Position numbers and translations under genes: made by a program. Source: Anodontia alba (lineage: Eukaryota; Mollusca; Bivalvia; Lucinida; Lucinidae). From it: DNA of 64,000 bases. The notes beneath the pieces are model-generated. The model saw nothing but the letters and a program-made list of their open reading frames with translations. It did no database searches and was not told where the DNA came from. The stretch is from assembly GCA_964016985.1 (NCBI GenBank), contig OZ024826.1:70877768-70941767 (forward strand), in the 5' to 3' direction. Positions 58,156 through 64,000 of the stretch are shown in pieces (position 1 is the first letter of the stretch; every line of letters begins with the position of its first letter).

Positions 58156-58924
58156 TAGTTGGTTTTTCCCCCTCCCCACCCCCCCACCACCTCTGGGAAT
58201 TTTTTTCAACGTAAGGGTTAACTAGTTAAATACATGAAATAAATGGTGGTAAATCATAAGTTAATGTTAATAAGTTAGAAGGTTTTATCATTACTGCAAA
58301 GAAATGGACTAGGGTGGGGGAAGAAACTGACTAGTTGGTTTCTTCCCCCCACACCCCACCCGCCCTCTTGGACTTTTTTCGAGCATAAGGGTGAACTAGT
58401 TATATATGTCAAATAAATGGCGGTAAATTATTACATATGATAATTTAGACAGCTAGAACAATTTATCAGTACCGCACCTTGACTGGGGGGAGAGGGGGTG
58501 CGGGGGGGAAAAGAAACTGACTAGCTGGTTTCTTCACGCGACACTGACTGGTTGTGGGGTTTGGGGGGGGGGGGAAGAAACCAACTAGTCAGTATCTTTC
58601 CCCTACACCCCTCCCCCCACCCTCCCACCCTTTCCCTCCTCTAGTTTTTGAGTGATTGTTTATTTCACAGCCAAAGTTTACCCCCGACCTTTCTCTGCTT
58701 CAACATAACCTGTATATATCTAGGAGAGAATGTCATACTGACAAAAAAAAGAAACAAATCCATGATCGGGCGTTGGGGGGTGGAGGTGGAGGGAAGGAGT
58801 AAACAATGTCATTATAACACCTCTTGCTACTTCAGAAGGCTATTTTATTTCATTTACCACCATATTTGACACATATATAATCGGTTTAGCCTGCTGCGGA
58901 AAAAATATCAAGGGGGGGAAGAAA

Positions 58925-58932
58925 CAGTCTGT

Positions 58933-58963
<31 letters not shown>

Positions 58964-58970
58964 GGGGAAA
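58925..58970 (+). repeat. GT microsatellite followed by poly-G
   Basis: (GT)n about 58929-58947 runs directly into about 20 G. It marks one of the G-tract borders of the palindrome array. Confidence 0.9.
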
Positions 58971-59061
58971 GAAACCAACCGGTCCATTTCTTCCCCGGGG
59001 AAGAAACCAACCGGTCAGTTTTTTCCCCCAGGGGAAGCTTTGGATGGGGGAAGAAACTGAC

Positions 59062-59290
59062 CGTTACACCGGGACAGGGCTCATCTTTCAGGGCAGTTTT
59101 ACCACCTTTAAATTTTTTATGCCACCTGAAAATTGACCTTTTAGAGACAACAGATGTCCTATGTATCTGACACAGTTCACTATATATCTGTGAAACTGAA
59201 ACATTCAGACCAGCGTGACCTTTAATGTAGGCCCTAATTTCAAAGCTTGTTTTGTTTTTCATTTTGCATACAGTAAGGGTTGAGTGTATA
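59062..59290 (-). pseudogene. Mariner transposase 2, N-terminal DNA-binding part
   Basis: From about 59262 the - strand reads MKNKTSFEIRAYIKGHAG, SVSQIYSELCQIH and SIFRWHKKFKGGKTALKDE, the helix-turn-helix region of mariner-like transposases, ending at CPG where the inserted palindrome array starts. The middle of the enzyme, with the first catalytic Asp, was not found on either side and appears lost. Confidence 0.85.
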
Positions 59291-59780
59291 TGACTGAACC
59301 AACCTAAACTTTCAATAACTTTTGAAAGACTGAACGGATTAGACTGAAATTTCATCCTATTATAAAAAATCACTCCCCCATGAAATCACCACAGTTTCCA
59401 TGTGCTCCTTACAGCCACGCGGTATGGTGGGCCATTAGTGACACAATTGAATGAACGCCCCTCATATTTTTGTTTCTGGATGATAACATGAGTAAATATC
59501 AATGGATTTTCACCAAACTTGATTTGTGCATTGACGTTGTGGAGATCTGGTTTGGGATTGATAATAAGCAAATTTCGACAATTTTTGACACATGTCTGCC
59601 CACAGTACATCAGCATTTTTGTTTCTGGATGATAACTTGAGTAAATATCAATGGATTTTCACCAAATTTGCTATGTGCATTGATATTGTGAAGATCTGCC
59701 TTGGGATTGCTAATTGGCAAATTTTGTCAATTTTTGACAGATGTATCTGCCTGCAATAGTAGTGGGGTATTATTGTTTTA

Positions 59781-60156
59781 CATTTTTATTCTTTCGATAC
59801 AACACTGTTGTTTAGCTAACATGGTTTTTGCATTAGATCAACAAAATGGTTACGCTGTATTTTGAAAAAAAAAAACTTGTACTGGTGAGACACATGACAC
59901 TGTGCCTCAATTTAGAAGATGATATTTTTTCAAACCAAAACTATTTGTGTTTTCTTGTTTCTCCACAACAAATTCGCATCTTACAATGTTATGTGTAATC
60001 AGTGGATTCACCCCAGCAGAATGAAATCAACTCAGCAGGGCGATTCATCTTGAGAAATACAACATTTTTGTGTAGAGAAATAAGAAACTTATTTATCTAG
60101 GTAACACTCCTATCTGACAGTTATGCATAATGTGGCTGATTTATTACCTCTTCCAG
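59781..60156 (+). other. Intron 2 sequence with a decayed hairpin element
   Basis: TTTTCTTGTTTCTCCACA near 59951 and TGTGTAGAGAAATAAGAAA near 60070 form inverted ends like those of the 8648 and 23149 hairpins. The rest is unassigned and leads into the exon 3 acceptor, TTACCTCTTCCAG. Confidence 0.5.
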
Positions 60157-60245
60157 ATGCAGTTACATACAGGATGGACTAGAGAAGAAAACACAGCTCT
60201 ATTATTTTCCCTTGTATGGAGAAGTTGGTTGTTTACATATACAAG
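60157..60245 (+). CDS. F-box/WD40 protein, coding exon 3
   Basis: Bounded by ACCTCTTCCAG and ACAAG|GTACAA. With the phase carried from exon 2 it gives R-CSYIQDGLEKKTQLYYF then PLYGEVGCLHIQ. 89 bp is one base plus 29 codons plus one base, which matches the phases of exons 2 and 4. The end, EVGCLHIQ joined to DSVIYSGH, is where a WD-repeat blade begins. The alternative frame without the phase shift also lacks stops, so the phase match is the deciding evidence. Confidence 0.75.
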
Positions 60246-60802
60246 GTACAAAATCAACATCCATTATAAATGAAATCTAAATGTTGCATGTCATGGAACA
60301 ACAAAGTTTTCTTACAAAACCATTTCAGCCTGATTAGTCAAACATTGACTCTGTGTTCAGGAGCTTCACAAATGAACATGTATCGTCTACAAGTTACCTT
60401 TAATACGTAGTTGAACAGAGAATTTCTTTTACAGACTGGATAGAATGTTCAGACTATCCCAAGTAAATAAATGCCCAGGAACTGATACGATCAGATCCAC
60501 ATCAAGCCCCCAACAACAAAGGGCAAACATTTTAGTTGGCAACTCTTTCCCAAAAAGGTGGCAACTTTGTTACCCAAACTCAACTGAATATACCTTAAAC
60601 TTACATAATTGTTAAAAGAAAAACATTAGAAAGAGAAACACTACTTAACAATTAACAAAAAGTACCACAATGACAGTTATTACAGGAGGAGGTGTGTTCA
60701 ACTATCACTTTTAATGTCTGTGACTTTTTCCAACCTATTAGACTTGAGCCAAGGAATTCATTTTATACCTCCACCAAACAGGGTTTATTGTACTATACAG
60801 GA

Positions 60803-61010
60803 TTGATCATGAAATATTTTCTACGGTCATTCTCTCCCTTCCGCTGATTCAAGAAGGGCATTTGTCAGTTTCTGGCAAAAGAATGTGCACAATACTGTTT
60901 AACCGCTTAGAGGACTAAGCCTGCCCAGTAAATGTGTGGTTAGGCAAACTGACTGCGCTCGACATGACCCCATTGGGTTGACTGGGCCATAAAACTTCAA
61001 CACAAACAAA
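60803..61010 (+). repeat. SINE family 1, 5'-truncated copy
   Basis: Starts at GATTGATCATGAAATATTTT without the tRNA head and runs to GGGTTGACTGGGCCATAAAA and CAACACAAACAAAC. It is about 95 percent like 39640-39845 by eye. It lies in intron 3. Confidence 0.88.
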
Positions 61011-61720
61011 CTGTCTAAAGAGGAATATGTAGGATATAACATAACTCTGTCTTGCATTTAAATATCATCACAAGGAAATTTAGAATAAATGATATAAATC
61101 TGTTGTGCTTTTTGCACAATTTAGGAGCCATTTCACATTGAGGAAATAGTCCCATCTATTTACATTTGCTCTGTCAGATAACTGTTATACACTAAGGATG
61201 GTTTTGAAACTTGAAACTTTAGAGCAAATACTCATTTCTGTTATGCTTTTTTGCATGATATGTGGCCCCTTTCGAACTGAGGATATTATTTCATTCTCAT
61301 GTATGTTATTGAAAAACTGTTTTGAAAGTGGAATTACTTATCTGTTGTCTCGTTGTCTCATAAGTGTTGCTCAAATTCACTGTCAGTCTTAGAAAAAATC
61401 TTAAAATAATATAGTTTATTATGTATAACAATAATCAGTAGTGTTGCCAGCAAAGGGAAAATGAAAGTAGGTATACTACTTACATATTTCAGTTAAAATT
61501 GTATTCGTATCTGTTATGTAAATTTATAATTGGGATGTATTGTTGAAACTTTATGGTATCCTTTAATTGCACATGGGCACGACAACAGAGACGTCATCAG
61601 TTGTCAGTGTTTCAAGAATAATCTGAGAATGAGGTAACAGTTCTGCAACCTGCATGTCCACAATTTTCTTGGTTTTATATTATCTCTCAGATGTTGTTTG
61701 ATCAATAACCTACTTGAGGA
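61011..61720. other. No gene recognised (intron 3)
   Basis: AT-rich sequence. Weak pairs of TTTCACATTGAGGA and CTTTCGAACTGAGGATAT (about 61130, 61268) suggest an old duplication. No exon-like stretch is supported. Confidence 0.4.
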
Positions 61721-61724
61721 GTGG

Positions 61725-61965
61725 GCAGTACTCTAAACTCTTCAACTGTTCATTCATTTGTTCTTTTAAGGAAATATTCCCTGTTTCGGAACCTGTTGAA
61801 CTTTCTCTTTTTGTAATTGTCTCGAGCTCTTGCAAGGAAATATCCTTTGCTTTAGGATAGTTGAACACCCCTCCTTCTGTAATAATTGTCCCAAGCTGTT
61901 GCATGGAAATTTTCTTTTTTTCAGAATTAATTTAACAACTCTCTTCCTGTAATTATGTTTCCCCC
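61725..61965 (+). repeat. Acceptor-like ~67-bp repeats, cluster 1
   Basis: Three units of GGAAATATTCYYTGTTTCRG type (about 61770, 61836, 61905), each preceded by TGTAATTGTCNCNAGCTSTT. Spacings are about 66 and 69. The same unit forms cluster 2 just before exon 4. Confidence 0.75.
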
Positions 61966-63066
61966 CTTTAGAATAGGGAGACATATTGTTTTTCCCCTGG
62001 GTGTCTGTCTGTCCGCCTGTCTGTCACAAAATCGTGTCCGCTCTATAACTTGAAAACCGTTCAAGCTATCTTCACAAAACTTCATATAAATATGAAATTA
62101 TATACGACCCACACCAAACTCTTCCGCGACCTTTTTGGAGTGTTTCCCCAATTCTACCAGCTTAATTGCATTAACGTGTTCGTCTGGTCAGCACTTTATG
62201 CGTTTTAGAAGCCATGTTTACAAGCGAGTCAGGAATAGTGAAACTGAAAGTAGAGTTGCACAGGCATCAGTAATCATTTTGAGCAATTCACATTCAGTGA
62301 GTTGACCATCGCCATTACCTGTAGGCGTAAACATCAACGGTCAATCATCAATAGTCCTTTAATCAATTAATCAGTCTTTAATTGTTTGATAAACACAAGC
62401 CATGCGGTTATAATTGATACTGGTTGATCATGCGCTGACCTTTGAAGGTCAGTGTCGCGTGGTACTTGAAAAAAAGAAATTAAGACTGTGTAACAAATTA
62501 TTTTGCTTATAACATACACATGTATTTTTGAAAAAAAAATATGTACATATCAAAATAATTTATTATCAATTTTTTGTCAATAACAAAAATGTATTTCTCT
62601 ATTTTCTTTCTTTTTTTTATATTTTTTTTGTTTGATGCGAAATGCGATTTCCATGAATTTTTGTTTTCCTACTTTCAGTGTCACCGGTTTTTCCGATCCT
62701 CTGTCAATTTGACCGTTTAACGGAGGGATTTTGGCCATAAAATCATAAATTATTATGGCCACTGACCGAAGGAGGGAGGTGACCATTTATCAGAGGTAAA
62801 ATATATAGGAAAACACCTTGGGGGGAGGGGGGATTAAAATGGCCATTAACGGGAGGTGACCACTCATCGGAGGTGAACGTTAGTGGAGATTCCACTGTAA
62901 GAAATTTCAAAACAGTAGCATGCACGGTTCTAAAGTTATGCTATGCATCAAAAAGTGTGACGAACGGATGGACCGCTGAACAGACAAATGAAGCAATATA
63001 CCCCTTTAAAGTTTGGGGCATAATAAGGATACCTGGATATAGTCAGATTGGCTCAGATCAACTAGC
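61966..63066. other. Intron 3: mobile-element debris, no gene
   Basis: GGGAGACATATTGTTTTTCC and GTCTGTCTGTCCGCCTGTCT at 61976-62030 look like the 5' part of another tandem-core element. GGAGATTCCACTGTA at 62885-62899 looks like the right end of a pogo-type element (inverted CAGTGGAATCTCC) with GGTGACCA/GGAGGTGAAC subterminal blocks. The left partner was not found. Confidence 0.4.
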
Positions 63067-63345
63067 AGGGGGTGGTTGGATGAGGGGAATGTGTCCTGTA
63101 GTTTTTGTCACTGGGGCGCCCAAATGATATTGGCTTAAGTTGGGCATGGCCTGCTGTCCTTGCAGCAGGTAAGAGCAGAGGGGGAGTGTTGTTATTTCTT
63201 CTGTTTCTTCGCTTTTTTCATTTCCCTCTTTCTTCCCTATCCCTCTCTTTCATCTCCTCCACTATATCTTTTCTCCCTTTCTCTGGGAGACAACACAAAA
63301 AGGGTTGATGTGTCTTTAAATGCCAACACAATCAGACCAACTAGC
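63067..63345 (+). repeat. Retroposon family with pyrimidine-rich body, copy 2
   Basis: Same landmarks as 23380-23690: GATATTGGCTTAAGTTGGGC, CTTTCATCTCCTCCACTATA, CTCTGGGAGACAACACAAAA, GTCTTTAAATGCCAACACAA. Confidence 0.75.
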
Positions 63346-63606
63346 ATGGCCTACTGAGCATGTTGTTGAAAAACAAGCTCCTGTTTTCCATTAAAGTTGA
63401 TAGGAAATGTGGCAAGTATGTATAACTTGCAAATGTGTAATTGAAGGGATGGATTTCCCATTCACAAGCAAGTGAATGATCCTGATGGTAAAATCATTCA
63501 AAACATTGCAAGTTATTTGGATGGGAAAATGGTCAGATGAAGTGGACCAAAAATCCATCCAAACATCTTGTTTTGGACTTGGATGGATAGCCATCCTGGA
63601 CCAGAT

Positions 63607-63864
63607 TGTTTTTGCTTTCTGTGATTGTCAAACACTCTTTCAAGGAAATATTCTTTGTTTCAAAATTAGTTTAACACCTTACTTTCTGTGATTGTCTCTT
63701 GCTCTTGCAAGGAAATATTCTTTGTTTCAGAATTACCTGTACTTGAAAACCTCTTTCTGTGAATGTCTCATGGCTTTGTTGGAAAAAATATTCTTTGTTT
63801 CAGAATAAGTTGAAAACCTTTCTTTCTGTGATTGTCTCATGCAAGGAAATATTCTTTATTTCAG
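63607..63864 (+). repeat. Acceptor-like ~67-bp repeats, cluster 2, ending in the exon 4 splice site
   Basis: Units of CTTTCTGTGATTGTCTCATG then CAAGGAAATATTCTTTGTTT and CAG are at about 63644, 63711, 63781 and 63845 (spacings 67, 70, 64). Three of the four carry a full T-rich tract followed by CAG, and the first reads CAA. The last unit is the acceptor of exon 4. Confidence 0.85.
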
Positions 63865-64000
63865 ACAGTGTAATTTACTCTGGTCATAGGAATGGTAATG
63901 TGATGAGCTGGCAGAATATAGAAGATGGAGTGAACTGTGAACTAGAATACAAACATGATAGAAGAGTGACTAGTATTACAGGGCTAGACATGGGTAGATA
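63865..64000 (+). CDS. F-box/WD40 protein, coding exon 4 (first WD repeat), partial
   Basis: After TTCTTTATTTCAG the exon reads, with the base from exon 3, D-SVIYSGHRNGNVMSWQN, then EDGVNCELEYKHDRRVTSIT and GLDMGR at the window edge. SVIYSGHRNGNVMSW is a WD40 blade (SG..dG.V..W), and RRVTSITGLDMG begins the next blade. WD40 propellers in F-box/WD proteins bind the substrate to be ubiquitinated. The exon continues past 64000. An alternative acceptor four bases later (ACAG|TG) would break the frame. Confidence 0.82.

Larger units (their letters stand above)
55774..59061. mobile_element. Array of G/C-tract palindromes, 3.3 kb, inside mariner 2
   Basis: It begins GTCAGTTTCTTTCCCC and ends GGGGGAAGAAACTGAC. 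Inside, GGGGGAAGAAAC-TG-ACTAGT-TG-GTTTCTTCCCCC recurs about every 200 bp (near 55980, 56195, 56390, 56590, 56785, 56980, 57190, 57385, 58330, 58515). Two AT-rich unit types alternate between palindromes: A (GTGAACTAGTTATATATGTG; CAATTTATCATTACCGCAAA) and B (CTGAACTAGTTAAATACATG; AGAAGGTTTTATCATTACGG). C runs precede and G runs follow the units. There is no coding region. Confidence 0.75.
55197..59464 (-). mobile_element. Mariner-type transposon 2, split by a palindrome array
   Basis: Ends: CAAGGGGAGTTCATTTAATG (55197) against the complement of ATTGAATGAACGCCCCTCA (59464), flanked by TA (55195-55196 and 59465-59466). Only about 980 bp is mariner sequence; the rest (about 55774-59061) is another insertion. 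Confidence 0.85.
54824..59780 (+). mobile_element. ATACCTAGCC-type tandem-core element, split by a mariner
   Basis: It follows a T run with ATACCTAGCCACACCTTAGT and GGCGGGTTATTA. ~185-bp units (GATAACTTGAGTAAATGTCA; ATGGATTTTCACCAAACTTG; GATATTGTGGAGATCTG) occur at 54900-55194 and resume at 59467-59760 after the mariner. The right end near 59760-59780 is not clear. Confidence 0.65.

Noticed and set aside
58840..59373. A 177-residue protein with a proline/histidine-rich C-terminus
   Set aside because: It is the mariner 2 N-terminal part read through into the G-tract palindrome array; the P/H-rich tail is translated poly-C and (AC)n.

Overview
The window reads as an intron-rich, repeat-choked animal genome, most likely a bivalve mollusc. 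The grounds are the abundant tandem-core elements whose 5' ends read AGCTCACCTGAGC and whose 3' ends carry a hairpin followed by CTCTTGT, several tRNA-derived SINEs ending in AAACAAA-type tails, Ty3/gypsy, jockey/CR1-like, L1-like and Penelope-like retroelements, and mariner/pogo DNA transposons. There is no prokaryotic gene organisation. Almost every long open frame belongs to a transposable element, and nearly all of those are broken.

One host gene is supported. It is a + strand F-box/WD40 protein gene whose four recognised coding exons (23915-24101, 42937-43138, 60157-60245, 63865-64000 and continuing past the window) join in perfect phase. Its three introns are about 18.8, 17.0 and 3.6 kb and consist almost entirely of nested mobile DNA. 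The protein would carry an F-box near residues 27-73 and start its first WD-type repeat around residue 150.

Layout: 1-~4090 is a decayed Ty3/gypsy retrotransposon on the - strand (integrase, RNase H, RT, protease, Gag zinc knuckle, primer-binding site). 4104-6262 holds two rearranged pieces of a jockey/CR1-like LINE. 6268-12314 is a 6 kb structure with ~450 bp inverted ends and an inner inverted repeat. 12.3-18.9 kb is AT-rich, with a MITE and a 13-mer recurring about every 350 bp. 19.1-20.5 kb is a ~155 bp tandem array. 20.59-22.87 kb is a DNA element with ~390 bp inverted ends in which two parts of a coding region face each other. 23.0-24.5 kb holds hairpins, SINEs and exon 1.

24.8-41.3 kb is a very large, interrupted inverted repeat. 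Its left arm took in a miniature LTR element with tRNA-like LTRs, a pogo-like MITE and a LINE RT fragment. Its right arm took in a Penelope-like element and a tandem-core element that itself holds two SINEs. Each arm preserves the empty site for insertions in the other.

41.3-54.5 kb contains exon 2, a SINE and tandem-core arrays. One array is split by a TTAA-flanked fold-back element, which is itself invaded by a mariner in one arm and a tandem-core element in the other. 54.8-59.8 kb is another tandem-core element split by a second mariner, which is split by an array of palindromes bordered by G/C tracts and containing a further TA-flanked MITE. 59.8-64 kb returns to host intron with exons 3 and 4; the 3' splice site of exon 4 is the last of several tandem copies of an acceptor-like sequence.
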